Below are positions 54,601 through 64,000 of a stretch of 64,000 nt of DNA, one piece after another (position 1 is the first letter of the stretch; every line of letters starts with the position of its first letter). The stretch covers positions 62,001-126,000 of the forward strand of contig JAWWUD010000097.1 of NCBI GenBank assembly GCA_033964015.1, given 5' to 3'. The notes beneath the pieces are model-generated. The model was not told where the DNA came from and made no database searches. It worked only from the letters and a program-made list of their open reading frames with translations. A program made the translations under genes and the position numbers. Origin of the DNA: Scolanthus callimorphus. Lineage: Eukaryota; Cnidaria; Anthozoa; Actiniaria; Edwardsiidae.

Positions 54601-57600
54601 CGTAAAAGGATGTTGGAGTTGAAAGGGACCACATGTTTCGTGAACACCAAAACGGAAAGGTATGGATGATTCTGGCTCCCTTGTTTCACCTGTAACGATG
54701 TTTGGATGATATTTCTTTTTGTGTCTCTCCATATCATAATGACGTGAAAATCCTGTTCCACACTCTGGACAAACAGCTTTCTTTACCATGATGTTCATAC
54801 TTCAACCGTTTGTTTGGTAATGGGTAAGGATTCGGGAAACAATCCTATTTATACTTTTCATTGCGGGCGTCTTGCGGGCGTCCTTGCGGGCGTTGTAGCG
54901 GGCGCTGTAGCGGGGGTTGTAGCGGGCGTTGACGGGCGCGACGGGCGCTATAGCGGGCGTGACGGGCGTTGTAGCGGGCGTTGACGGGCGTTGTAGCGGT
55001 CGTTGACGGGCGTTGACGGGCGTTGTAGCGGGCGTTGACGGGCGTTGTAGCGGGCGTTGACGGGCGCTGTAGCGGGCGCGACGGGCGTTGTAGCGGGCGT
55101 TGACGGGCGCTGTAGCGGGCGTTGACAGGCACTGTAGTGGGCGTCCTGTCTACGGTCGCTACAAATATATAAATAGTAGCTCCATTGACACTGTTTCATT
55201 TGTAACCATGTCTCGGGTAGTGAAGAACAACCTCGGCTTTCTTCAAGCATTGTGTAGTTGCCCGCCACATCAGCGCCAATACCTTCTCGACACAGCCACC
55301 CCAGAACAAGTTCATGCTCTAACTCAGATTGCCCATAATGTTGGAAATGGATATATTCCATTGGGTGATGATGAGTTTAGTAACATAAGACGACACGGGG
55401 AGGACCTAGGCGCCTTGGCTAGTGGTTCCACCCCTTTCAAAGAAAAAAAGCAAATCTTATCACAAAAAGGGGGTGGGTTTGTCCAAGACCTACTAGTCCC
55501 TGTTTTAGCATTACTGCTGTGAGGGTATAAATACACGTCACGTTTGAGGATCAAATCATTTGCCAATGGTATTCGCCATGAAACGTTCACTGGACTCAGA
55601 TAGCGATATGTCTAGCGATGACGAGGATGAGCAAGAGGAGGAAAATGATGGACCTCGAATCAAAGACGTTTTGAGTCAGATTTCAAATGCTGTTCCCTAT
55701 CAAAATGCCCGAGACCTTCTGCACAGTATAGCCGCCTCTAAAGATATTTTGTTTTGGTCGCCTAACGGGGAAATGATTCGTCGTAAACGCAGAATACCAA
55801 ACACAGTTATTGCTGATCTTGTAGAGTTTGTATTACTACCTTTCAGCGAAGATATTTCACCTCCAAGAGGTTTAAAGTCTTTTCTCGAGGGACTGGCAGA
55901 ATTAGGAATTGATAAGAGACTGATCCGTAACAAAGCAGCTTTGAACGATGTAGTTACCTATGAAAGTAGGGAGACAAAAAGCGAGCAGTCTAGCGATGAT
56001 GAAACGGACGATAATAATGAAAGTGATGAAGAAACTGACCAATCTGCTGGTGACGATGAGGAAGCGGAGCAATCCAGCGATGAGGAAACTGAGCAATCCA
56101 GTGACAAAGAAATGAGACAAGAGGGAGATGGAGGCTCGGGTGATATTGAAAAGAAAGCTGATGAATTATGCAGTCATTGTGAAGGGAACAATTCTTATCG
56201 CATCGATATTGCTGAGTGTGGAAAATGCTTGTGGCAAGATAAAATGTCCGGACGTTACGAAAAAGACAAACTCTACGAATGCCCAGTTTGTCAAAAGCAA
56301 TCCCCAATGGGAAAAGCTTGGAAGGGGTCTTTTCTGCGGTGTTATGATTGTATGGCGGGCTCGTATTACAACAAGAAAAAAGATGAGTGGAAAACTCTAC
56401 CTCAAGTCAAGAATACTAGTGAACAGACTTTAGACTTGTAATCAATTTCTTAATAAAGCGGTTATTTACCTAACCGTTAGTGGTAGTATTTTATGTAATA
56501 GTATTTTATGTAATCGATATTCATTCATTTTATAATAAAGAGAATAAACCATATCTCTGCATTTTCTGATATGTTATCGCCGAATAAACAAAACCTTACA
56601 CTATAATTAATATTCGACTTGCAGTCAACAAACACTAATCCCTTACACAAAAGACTTAGAAATACAAAAGACTCATTAGCATAAGAACCCATTGAACCGT
56701 GGAATAATATTACTCGATGGTGACTTCAGTGCTAGGCTTTTATTGAGTCCGAGAACAATAGCTTTTATGATTATTTTTTCTATTGTCTTGAGACAATAAA
56801 AAGTAGGGGGTGGGGGGTATCCTTCTATTGTCTCCGATAACAATAGGCTCATCACCACTAGGCTCACCACCAATTTATACGCACCAATTTATACGCACCA
56901 ACTTTATACGCCACAACTTTATACACCACCACTTTCTACGCCACCAATTTCTACACCACCAATTTCTACGCCACCAACAAAGGGTTAAAAATAGTCTGTG
57001 ACGTCATCCGGCTCACCCGCTCCGCGGCTCCGAAAACAGCTACGCGGCTCCGCACCGGGCTCCTCATTTGTGACGTCATGGCTCCTCGGGTCCACACCGG
57101 CTCCGCAAAAAAAGCTCCGCGGCTCCGCACCGGGCTCCGCAAAAAAGGGGGTAATTCGGTCCCTACTATACTACTCATGAGTAACCTTAAACCTGATTCC
57201 TATTATCGAATTCCCGATATAAATTATAGATGAATTATAACAACAAATTAAGCAAGGCTTTATGCAGCACAAAACCGTAAAGGCGAAGTAAAACGAGCAA
57301 CAAAAACGCTCAGCTTATCTCGCAACATTGTTGCAAAACGAGTTGAAGAGCGAAGCTGCGCGTTTTACCACCTGACAAACAACTTGGCTTGCAACAAATT
57401 AGCATGTTACATTAACATATAGTGTTGCAGAAAGTAGAAGTCCGTCTTACTTTTTGCAACAAAACGTCTCCCCGTTGCTCGTTTTACCACCGCGAATAAA
57501 ATTTGGTTTGCAACAAATTTGTTATTTGTTGCGAGACAAGTTGGTTGGTCAGGCGGTAAAACGCACAGCATCGTTCTTCAACTCATTTTGCAACAATGTC

Positions 57601-60600
57601 ACGAGACAAGCTGTGTGCGCATTTTTGTTTTTCGTTTTACCTCCCCATACGATCTGACAAGTTTCTTTGTATCGGATTACGTCACAGCTTGTGGCATTGA
57701 CCAATCAGGCGTCGGTACTTTCCAAACTTGCAACACGCCCATTTGTTGCAAGACAGGTTGTTTGGTCAGGTGGTAATACGCCCGCATCATCACTCTTCAG
57801 CTCGTTGCGCGACAAGTTGAGCGATTTTGTTGCCCGTTTTACCTCGCCTTAATTTAGGATGGCAAAACAACGTAAAACCGCATCGAATTAAAATAACGCA
57901 AATCCGCAAACCGCTTAGCTTTATAAAACCGTGAAACCGAACGTTTGGGCGAACGAAAACGTGAAACCGCGCCTAAAAAATGGCAAAACCTAGACTGCTA
58001 GTAGCCTCTACTTTGGCGCGTTCCCCAGAGAACTGCACAGGGATCCTCACGCTTCTCTGTGAGACGCGCCAAAGTAGGGGAGCTAGCAGTCTAGGCAAAA
58101 CCGCGCAACCGCAAACCATCATTGAATTGGCTTTGCCCCGCTTTCTCAGCACATTACTTCTCTGTGTTTGAGAATCCCGATGAAACACGCTGTCTCGTGT
58201 TTGATATATTAGGTGTTAACACTTTTAAACCAATAGGAATGCAAAGAGGAGTGATTCCTGCGGAGGAACCTTACGGACTTCCCCTGGATTTCAGTTTGCT
58301 GCCACAGAAATTGAAAGAAGTGGGTAAGTTGTGTCAATATCTGCATCAAAACGGGCACCACAGGAAAACCACTGTCTCAATTGTTCTATTGTCATTGCGA
58401 GATTATGAGAAATGTAACCTCAACAAAGTCTTTTACAAACTTTCCGATGGAATATATTCTGGTGAAAAATAAGTTTGTTGCACTGGGTGATCAAATTATT
58501 CCTGAACTTTTACTTGTTTACTCTTCTCTAATTAAATGGCCCTAAGCGTCCATATAAGTTACTGTTATTCGTGTTTGTCACCGCGCTTGCTTCACCAAAA
58601 GAGCCTGGTGAGAGCTGTTTAAAAAAACAGGTAGGTCGTAATAAACCTGGCCAACACACATTGGCTCCACATTGGCTGATGGCATTTTCAAACCGCACCG
58701 GGGGTGTTGAGGACCTACGAAAAATTTCCAGGGGGGTTGTTTTGGAATCAGGAAATTCCACGGGAGGGGATGTATCTGGAGACTGGAAATTCCAAGGGGA
58801 GGGGTAAAAAAGGTGACTTTCGAGGGACATTTTATCCAAAAATAGATATTCCAGGGGTATTTTGCCAGGAGTAAATGGAAATTCCGGGGAGGGGATCTTT
58901 TTAAGGAAGGGCTCAACCCACTCCCCCCCCCCCCCCCCGTGTGCGGTTTAAAAATGCGATTAGCCATTGACTTACCAATATCTTTTCCTCTCGCAGGGTA
59001 TTCCACGCACATGGTTGGCAAGTGGCACTTGGGGTTTTACGAGTGGAAGTACACTCCAACATACCGGGGATTTGACACCTTCTACGGGTTCTACAATGGA
59101 GCCGAAGATCACTGGACACACAAAGACTCCGGCATTCTAGACCTCCGCGATCAAAAGACCCCAGTTAAGGATAAGAACAATCAATATTCGGCGCATATAT
59201 TTTCTGAGGTGAGATTTAGAAGCAGAGCGAAAATTTATAAGTCACACACCCTTTTTGTCATATTTTGGTACAACCTTTCTACTTCTACTTGACATCCCAC
59301 TCCCTCCATCCCACTCCTAGTTTTAATAGAATCGAGATCGAGTTTCCAGCAGAATGGCAGTCTATCGAAAATCTGCAACTTTGGGGACGTTTTCGCCGAT
59401 TTAACGTTGCGAAGAGCAAAGAAATGCATTTGGAATTCCAAATAAGGTTAGAGAATTAACTTCTATATCAGAACATAACGACACATTCCAACGGGAACTT
59501 TAGACCCCGTTCACACGAGACCGGTACAAATCTGGTACGGTACCGTAGCGCGTTCACACGGGACCTGCGGTACACCGGACCGACTTTAGCACGGATACGT
59601 CCGGCACGGTCCCGTGTGGCAAAACGTGCCAGAATTGTACCGGTACCGTATGAACAGGCGGTACCGTGCCGTGCCGTGGATTTCTACCGGTCCGGTTTTG
59701 TACCGGTCTCGTGTGAACGGGGTCTTAATTGATATGCTGTCCTTATTTTCTTTAGAGGGCGCAACAAGTGATCGCTAGTCATGACTCCACCAAACCAATG
59801 TTCCTATATCTACCATTTCAATGTGTACACGCGCCTGCGCAAGCACCGGCAAAATTCACAGATATGTACAAATACATTAAAAACCCCAAAAGGCGAGAAT
59901 ATGCCGGCATGGTTACTGTCGTGGACGAGGCTATTGGAAATGTGACAGCTGCACTGCAAAAGAAAGGGTATGGAGCAACCTTATGCCAGGCGTTTTAAGC
60001 GGGCTTCCTGATAGGCAGGCCATATGGTGCCATCCAAGAGCCTGCTCGACCCGGCCCTTGGTCTTCACTCGGCTAATCACCTACCACAGGGAGCCCCGCT
60101 CAGACCTCCAGGGACTAGGCTGGGTTGGAAGAGTAGACACCTTTTAGCGCTTTGTAATTTCGTGAATGCGCGTGTGCGGTTCTTAGATTTGCGCACGCAT
60201 GAATAAAAAAATTATACGTATTAGCCAGAGGTCGAACTTCAGGGACGCATTATCCCATCTTGCAATCACACCCAAGCACTGTTTCTTTTTTTTTTTTTTT
60301 CAGAATTTGGGACAACACCTTGATGATCTTCACTACAGATAACGGTGGGATTCCCCCACACGGTGGCTATAACTGGCCCCTCAGGGGGTGCAAGACAACA
60401 CTTTGGGAGGGAGGGATAAGAGGAGCTGGTTTTGTCCATGGCAAAATGTTAAAATCCAAGGGCAGGCGATGTCGTGAGTTATTACACGTGACGGACTGGT
60501 ATCCGACCATACTCGGATTAGCGGGTGAGTCCTAAATGAACTGTTATCTATCTAATAATGGCACATGAAAAAAAATTATCTGGATTCTGATAGGCTGATA

Positions 60601-62526
60601 GCAGTGCAGTTTTTAGGCAACAAAGTGCCAAAAAGGTAAAAAAGCGCAAAAATGGTTAACAAAATGCAAATTTTCTTTGGAAATGCTAAAGTATTTTGAT
60701 AACACAGAGCTATATTATGGAAACTTTGGTTTTTGTTCATGCTCAAATTCTGTCAGGTTTTGGTCCAGATTTCAATCAAGGAAAATGCGTGCGGCTTGTT
60801 CAGTTTGTTAGCAGATTTGTGAATGACTCCTTAGAAATTTTTTCATGTGTATTATTAAAAGGAAAATCATACGACTTTTCTCGTTCATTACACTTGTGGG
60901 TTTTTCAAACAGCTCAAGTTGCACTCGACTGTGGCTCGTGCAATTTTGATACTTTTTGAAAAACCCACTCGTGCAAATAAATTCCAAGTTGAACTCGACG
61001 TCGTATGATTTCCTATACTAATTCGAATTAATTATCGATTAATAGCTCACTCATGGTGTTACAGATGCAGATTTTTTTCAAACCACCTAAGAGTTTAGTA
61101 GGATTACTTGTGAACATATTTGTGTTGTTTCTAGGCCATGACGAAGTTAATGATGTCTCCCCCCTTGATGGCTTGAACGTCTGGGACACTATTTCAAAGG
61201 GAGCACCCTCCCCCCGAGAAGAGATACTACACAACATTGACCCCCCTGGTCAGGAGCTGACACAATACAGCGAGTACCAGTACCCCCCTTTCCCTATAGA
61301 CGGAGATGGGATAGCACTTCGGTCAGGACACATGAAACTCCATATGAACGTGCCCAACTTTACTTGGTACAAACCGCCAGAACTGGGAGGAGAAAGTAAC
61401 GATCATATGTCAAGTGACGAGCTGTATGCAATTACTATGGTAAGTTATAATATCATATTCAATATCTTATATATTCAAATCCTTAGCGTCTGTCAGAGGA
61501 ACGTTTCTGATTGGCTGATTTTTTTTCCCGCCACTTTTGGCGCGCGTGCGTCCAACACAGGAAGCCCGCAAAGTAAATATTTTGCTCTGAGCTACGAACT
61601 TGAAGATTACCGAGTGTTCTCTCCACTTTTTTTCAGTGAGCAAATTTCAGGAAGAAAATAATTTGAATCTGTTTCGGGTAACGGGTTATTTTTTGGTCAT
61701 TTTTGAAGGGGCTATATTACGGTTGTTTTCACAAAATGTTATAAAAGCAAGTAATCTACATAAACAGTTCAGAATCCTGTATCCTAGAAAGATGAAACCT
61801 CTATTGGCTTTATTTTAGCATCTTTTGAAAGGTTTCCGTGCAAGTAGGAACTCGTCTTAGTCCTGTCAAGAAATCTTAACGACAACCTAGAAAAATTAGT
61901 TTCAAAGTTTTTATAATATAGGATTTGTATAAAATTTCACTGATATCAGGGGCAAATTGCCCCTGCTGATATGTAATTTTCCATCCAGGCGGTGAACCTT
62001 TTTCCATGAGCATTTCCTGGCGGGACAAAGCCAAGTTAATGCTTATATGTTGTTCTTTCCAAAACAAACAAATCAAGCCAAGAGATTTCCAACTTTTGAA
62101 TAACTGGATTTTTGGCCAATTTGTCAAGTATCAAACTCAGGCAAAACCTCTCTTTTAAAAAATGTTTTAAAACATGTTTGTCTTGCCGCGATAATTGCCC
62201 CATTGACATCACGTCTCTTGTCATAAACCGAAGAAGCATTTCTTATAACGCGCTTCATTCTCCAGGACAGAATCGAAGTTGCGCTCTACAACATTACCGC
62301 TGATCCAGAGGAACGACTTGACCTGAGCAGCAAATACCCGGATGTGGTTGCTAGGTTACGCAAGAGGGTGGAATATTACTGGAACAGTACGGTGCCGTCG
62401 GTTAAAAAGCCTGCTGATCCCGTTGCCTACGAAACTGCCAAGAAAAATGGCTACTGGGGACCATGGAGAAGTTCTGGTCAAACGCACGAAGGACTCAGTG
62501 ACAAAATAAATGAGATAGATGTTTAG
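51606..62526 (+). CDS. Arylsulfatase B-like sulfatase, copy 2
   Basis: Seven exons: 51606-51858, 58237-58323, 58997-59208, 59756-59967, 60304-60524, 61135-61439, 62266-62526 (TAG). They give 1551 nt, 516 residues, with every phase equal to copy 1. The ATG at 51606 is the first in frame; upstream codons lack ATG. A clean signal peptide (about residues 5-18, [13 protein letters not shown]) precedes VDDLGWSD (D29, D30) and the signature ICSPTR with C68 and R72. [24 protein letters not shown] and [10 protein letters not shown] are intact. Copy 2 keeps the standard QPIC before the signature, unlike copy 1. Likely a lysosomal or secreted sulfatase acting on sulfated sugars. Intron 1 is expanded to 6.4 kb by the Polinton-like element. 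Confidence 0.96.
53398..54798 (-). CDS. Packaging-type P-loop ATPase with N-terminal zinc finger
   Basis: 466 residues from ATG at 54798 to TAG at 53398. A C2H2-type finger is formed by C10, C13, H26 and H31. Walker A is GMTGSGKT at residues 71-78, and a hydrophobic strand ending VIDDQM near residue 147 fits Walker B. This arrangement matches the FtsK/HerA-class DNA packaging ATPases of Polintons and adintoviruses, which load genomes into capsids. The C-terminal third is Pro/Thr-rich and then Lys/Arg-rich, with no family match I can name. The last codons lie inside the inner inverted repeat. The frame is intact, which suggests a young or selected copy. Confidence 0.85.
   Translation of the reverse strand: MNIMVKKAVCPECGTGFSRHYDMERHKKKYHPNIVTGETREPESSIPFRFGVHETCGPFQLQHPFTCMVAGMTGSGKTVWVQKLLEHGQKTISPPPQRIVWCYAQWQPAYTALAMSMPQIEFVKGIPTNIEQDSYFDVHIRNLIVIDDQMIETGNDDRIANLFTKGSHHRNLSVIYILQNLFHQGKVNRNISLNSHYLVLFKKPRDQLQVMTLAKQMYPRNTHYFLDKYEEAVRKPFGYLFVDLKPATNDTCRLRTNVLPGEVTANEKMEDAVGKELLKFLSYQNMDVSPEKRRMRELHDKMDDILHSQTMSEGDKVIRYTQLQNDLLRMKHQAGHNPPASVEPPVTTPTYTTPQSIPLSSPEPATIPYSAKVAESPKTSFVPPTPTVQELTLTPPPSAGITLKKPKKPKLQNILKNYLDDDADKDGPYLKSMLRRYRLRSYRSSPYKIKKKIVANRETSTSSQEY
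54866..55145. repeat. GC-rich tandem repeat in the divergent promoter region
   Basis: Repeats of GGGCGTTGACGGGCG and GGGCGTTGTAGCGGGCG types fill about 280 bp between the start codons of the minus-strand ATPase and the plus-strand core gene. It creates Arg/Pro/Thr-rich frames that are not genes. A role as a shared promoter or replication region is possible from its position only. Confidence 0.85.
55208..55522 (+). CDS. Short pX-like core protein of the Polinton-like element
   Basis: 104 residues from ATG at 55208; the open frame extends upstream into the GC-rich repeat, but this ATG is the first that starts the recognisable part. The N-terminal half has [17 protein letters not shown], and the C-terminus has [20 protein letters not shown]. 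This Gly-rich hinge followed by a hydrophobic tail is the pattern of small pX/mu-like or membrane-active core proteins seen in adintoviruses and cnidarian Polintons. The exact role in DNA condensation or membrane action is inference. Confidence 0.7.
   Translation: MSRVVKNNLGFLQALCSCPPHQRQYLLDTATPEQVHALTQIAHNVGNGYIPLGDDEFSNIRRHGEDLGALASGSTPFKEKKQILSQKGGGFVQDLLVPVLALLL
55566..56441 (+). CDS. Acidic zinc-binding protein of the Polinton-like element
   Basis: 291 residues from ATG at 55566 (ATG at 55578 is an alternative). The order is an acidic N-terminus, a conserved block (about residues 45-125) of a type I associate with proteins from cnidarian virus-like elements, a long Glu/Asp/Ser-rich stretch, then four CxxC pairs (CSHC, CGKC, CPVC, CYDC) that could bind two zinc ions. 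I cannot assign a function. The final codons lie inside the inner inverted repeat. It follows the core gene after a 43-base gap, on the same strand. Confidence 0.7.
   Translation: MVFAMKRSLDSDSDMSSDDEDEQEEENDGPRIKDVLSQISNAVPYQNARDLLHSIAASKDILFWSPNGEMIRRKRRIPNTVIADLVEFVLLPFSEDISPPRGLKSFLEGLAELGIDKRLIRNKAALNDVVTYESRETKSEQSSDDETDDNNESDEETDQSAGDDEEAEQSSDEETEQSSDKEMRQEGDGGSGDIEKKADELCSHCEGNNSYRIDIAECGKCLWQDKMSGRYEKDKLYECPVCQKQSPMGKAWKGSFLRCYDCMAGSYYNKKKDEWKTLPQVKNTSEQTLDL
57279..57852. mobile_element. Inverted-repeat element of about 574 bp
   Basis: Ends AAAGGCGAAGTAAAACGAGC and GCCCGTTTTACCTCGCCTTA match with a few changes, followed inward by a CAACAAA...CGCTCA pattern in both arms. Many GTTGCAAAACGAG-like words repeat inside. 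It lies in intron 1 of sulfatase copy 2, about 100 bases after the Polinton-like element. Confidence 0.82.
57991..58097. repeat. Foldback hairpin
   Basis: Arms CTAGACTGCTAG...ACTTTGGCGCG and CGCGCCAAAGT...CTAGCAGTCTAG are inverted, separated by about 45 bases that themselves contain a small palindrome. It lies about 140 bases before exon 2 of sulfatase copy 2. Confidence 0.85.
58672..58972. mobile_element. MITE ending 24 bases before sulfatase exon 3
   Basis: Ends TTGGCTGATGGCATTTTC and the reverse of ATGGCTAATCGCATTTTT continue into AAACCGCAC in both arms. A poly-C run of about 17 bases is inside the right arm (58922-58938). The exon starts at 58997. Confidence 0.82.
59500..59728. mobile_element. 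Palindromic MITE rich in GGTACCGT words
   Basis: Ends TAGACCCCGTTCACACGAGA and TCTCGTGTGAACGGGGTCTT are inverted and continue through CCGGTACAAA. The interior repeats CGGTACCG and ACGGTACC. It lies in intron 3 of sulfatase copy 2. Confidence 0.92.
61465..61585. repeat. Dispersed repeat shared with 15545-15665
   Basis: Same orientation and word order as the ABCC intron copy. It lies in the last intron of sulfatase copy 2, about 25 bases after the exon 6 donor. Confidence 0.8.
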
Positions 62527-62833
62527 GAAATTCAAGTGCACATGAATAGTAAGTTCTATCATTCCAGTAATGTTCCATTATTATTATTATTATTCAAAAT
62601 GTTCAATTGATGTTACTGCTGTAGTGTTTTGTTAGGCGTTTCTTGGGGAAAACTAACAATAGCTTTATTGAGCTCGTTGGGAATCAGAAAAACCAAAATG
62701 GCGGCTACAGTCCTGTCGACTGCCGCTAGGAATCATGGATGGCACAGGGTGCCCATAGAAGATGTTACAACTGGATGCAGTACACGCTGTTTTTTTATAC
62801 AGAAAATCCGGATCTAGCGAGTGACCGCCATCT
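62527..62833. other. 3' flank of sulfatase copy 2
   Basis: About 300 bases with an ATT microsatellite (62578-62594) and no gene. No standard AATAAA lies in the first 300 bases after the stop; one occurs just before it (62507). Confidence 0.6.
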
Positions 62834-63973
62834 TGGAGGCGCGAAAAATTGGTCTTTGGCGAGCGACAAAACAAGGATGTGGGTAAAACATGGACGGGGA
62901 CGCGGGACGGGGACGGGGACGCGGGACGGGGACGCGGGACGGGGACGGGGACGTGACCCGGGACGCGGATTTGGGTGTACGAAAATGCGAAAATATAATA
63001 TTTCATGGTACCTTGTTCACGCTTGGGTAAATTTAGTACATGGACACCACACTTGGTTAAATTTAACTAGTTGACACTGTCAATGACGTCATCAAAACAA
63101 TAAAAAAGCGCATCTTTAGAGGGGAACACTGTGGCAGGCAACCAAACTTAGTCGATTGTTTCAAGGACAAGGGGTTGCAACAATATGGCCACGTGGCATG
63201 AGGTAATCGAGAAGGGAACAGCTGTCAGCAAACTTGATCAAAGCTTTTTAAAGGGCAAGGGGGGTGCAACACCATAGTCACGTGGTCACGCCATCGCCAT
63301 CGATTTCCCTCCGTGCGTTTTTTTCTTGTTTTGATGCGACGTCATCGATGTCATTTAACATATGACCACTTCAAGCCGCACCCTCAAAACAAAGTTACCC
63401 AGGTTTAGTTGTCTGACAGTGTTTCCTTCTTGAGATATTTTTTTCTCATTTTGATGACGTCATCCATGATGTGACACCACGTGACCATGGTGTTACATAC
63501 CTTCAAACCATTCTCCCAGGCTCTGATGAAGCTTGATTGCCTGACAGTGTTTCCTTGTCGAGACATGATTTTTTCTTGTTTCGATGACGTCATCAACGGC
63601 AATCGATGACGTCACATCACGTGGTTATGTGTTCCACCCGCCTTGCTCTCTAAACAACTTTGACCAAGTTTGTTCGTCCGTGTTACCTTCTCGAGATACG
63701 ATTTTATTGCCTGTTCAGACGCGGATTTTTTTTGTTTTGATGAAATTAAATTTAACCAAGTGTGGTGTCCATGTACTAAATTTACCCAAGAGTGAATGAG
63801 GTACCATGCAATTTCATATTTTCGCATTTTCGTACACCCAAATCCGCGTCCCGGGTCACGTCCCCGTCCCGCGTCCCCGTCCCCGTCCCCCGTCCCCGTC
63901 CATGTTTTACCCACATCCACAAAACAAGGGCTCTCTTTTTCGCTCGCCTCAGACCATTTTTTGCCCGCCTAAG
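62834..63973. mobile_element. Large inverted-repeat element with GGGGAC arrays
   Basis: Two arms of about 230 bp (62834-63067 and 63741-63973) are reverse complements. Each holds a GGGGACGCGGGAC-type direct repeat, GTGACCCGGGACGCGG, CGAAAATGCGAAAATAT-like sequence and TTGGTTAAATTTAA. The centre holds several TGACGTCAT words and no coding frame. The right end may continue past the window. Confidence 0.88.
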
Positions 63974-64000
63974 ATAGTGGCTGCTGAATTTGTTTCGCAT

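Larger units (their letters stand above)
52786..57175. mobile_element. Mini Polinton/adintovirus-like element, 4390 bp
   Basis: The ends are exact inverted repeats (AGTAGTATAGTAGGGACCGA...), and both flanks carry CATGAG (52780-52785 and 57176-57181). The 6-bp target duplication is the size known for Polintons. A second inner inverted block, 53169-53428 against 56389-56648, is about 260 bp with almost no differences and no gaps. The space between holds three genes in divergent order around a GC-rich repeat. Polymerase B, retroviral-type integrase, protease and capsid genes are absent. It is best read as a non-autonomous derivative of a virus-like transposon. It sits in intron 1 of sulfatase copy 2. 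Confidence 0.92.

Noticed and set aside
54845..55361. Arg/Pro/Thr-rich minus-strand frames upstream of the ATPase
   Set aside because: They are translations of the GC-rich tandem repeat and overlap the start of the core gene on the other strand.

Overview
This looks like nuclear DNA of an invertebrate animal, most likely a cnidarian (anthozoan). The genes are split by many GT-AG introns, the introns are packed with short inverted-repeat transposons and tRNA-derived SINEs, and an animal Polinton/adintovirus-type element is present. The species call is inference; the gene structures are read directly from the sequence.

Region 1 (1-4199) has no gene I can support. Region 2 (4200-38663, + strand) is one large ABC transporter gene of the ABCC/MRP1 class. 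I could place 26 phase-consistent exons from 5501 to 38663 encoding TMD1-NBD1-linker-TMD2-NBD2. An SH3-like first exon (4200-4462) is phase-compatible with them and supplies the only start codon I see; the usual N-terminal TMD0 is not visible. Joined, they give 4395 nt, or 1464 residues. One intron (21991-32530) is almost filled by a 68-bp minisatellite of about 140 copies with higher-order duplications. Another intron (8438-11458) holds a small antisense gene with one real-looking intron and an apparent frame break.

Region 3 (41443-62526, + strand) holds two tandem arylsulfatase-B-like genes, each with seven exons at identical phases, encoding 508 and 516 residues and keeping all expected active-site residues. 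They share patches of near-identity and a related block upstream of the start codon. Intron 2 of the first copy holds a broken CR1-like reverse transcriptase inserted into a palindromic element. Intron 1 of the second holds a complete-ended 4390-bp Polinton-like element with a 6-bp target duplication. That element carries only three genes: a packaging-type ATPase on the minus strand, a short pX-like core protein, and an acidic protein with four CxxC pairs. It lacks polymerase, integrase, protease and capsid genes.

Region 4 (62527-64000) is mostly a large inverted-repeat element rich in GGGGAC units. The best candidates for something new are the mini Polinton-like element, the SH3-ABCC arrangement, the duplicated splice donor in the first sulfatase gene, and the repeated placement of transposon ends 18-26 bases upstream of splice acceptors.
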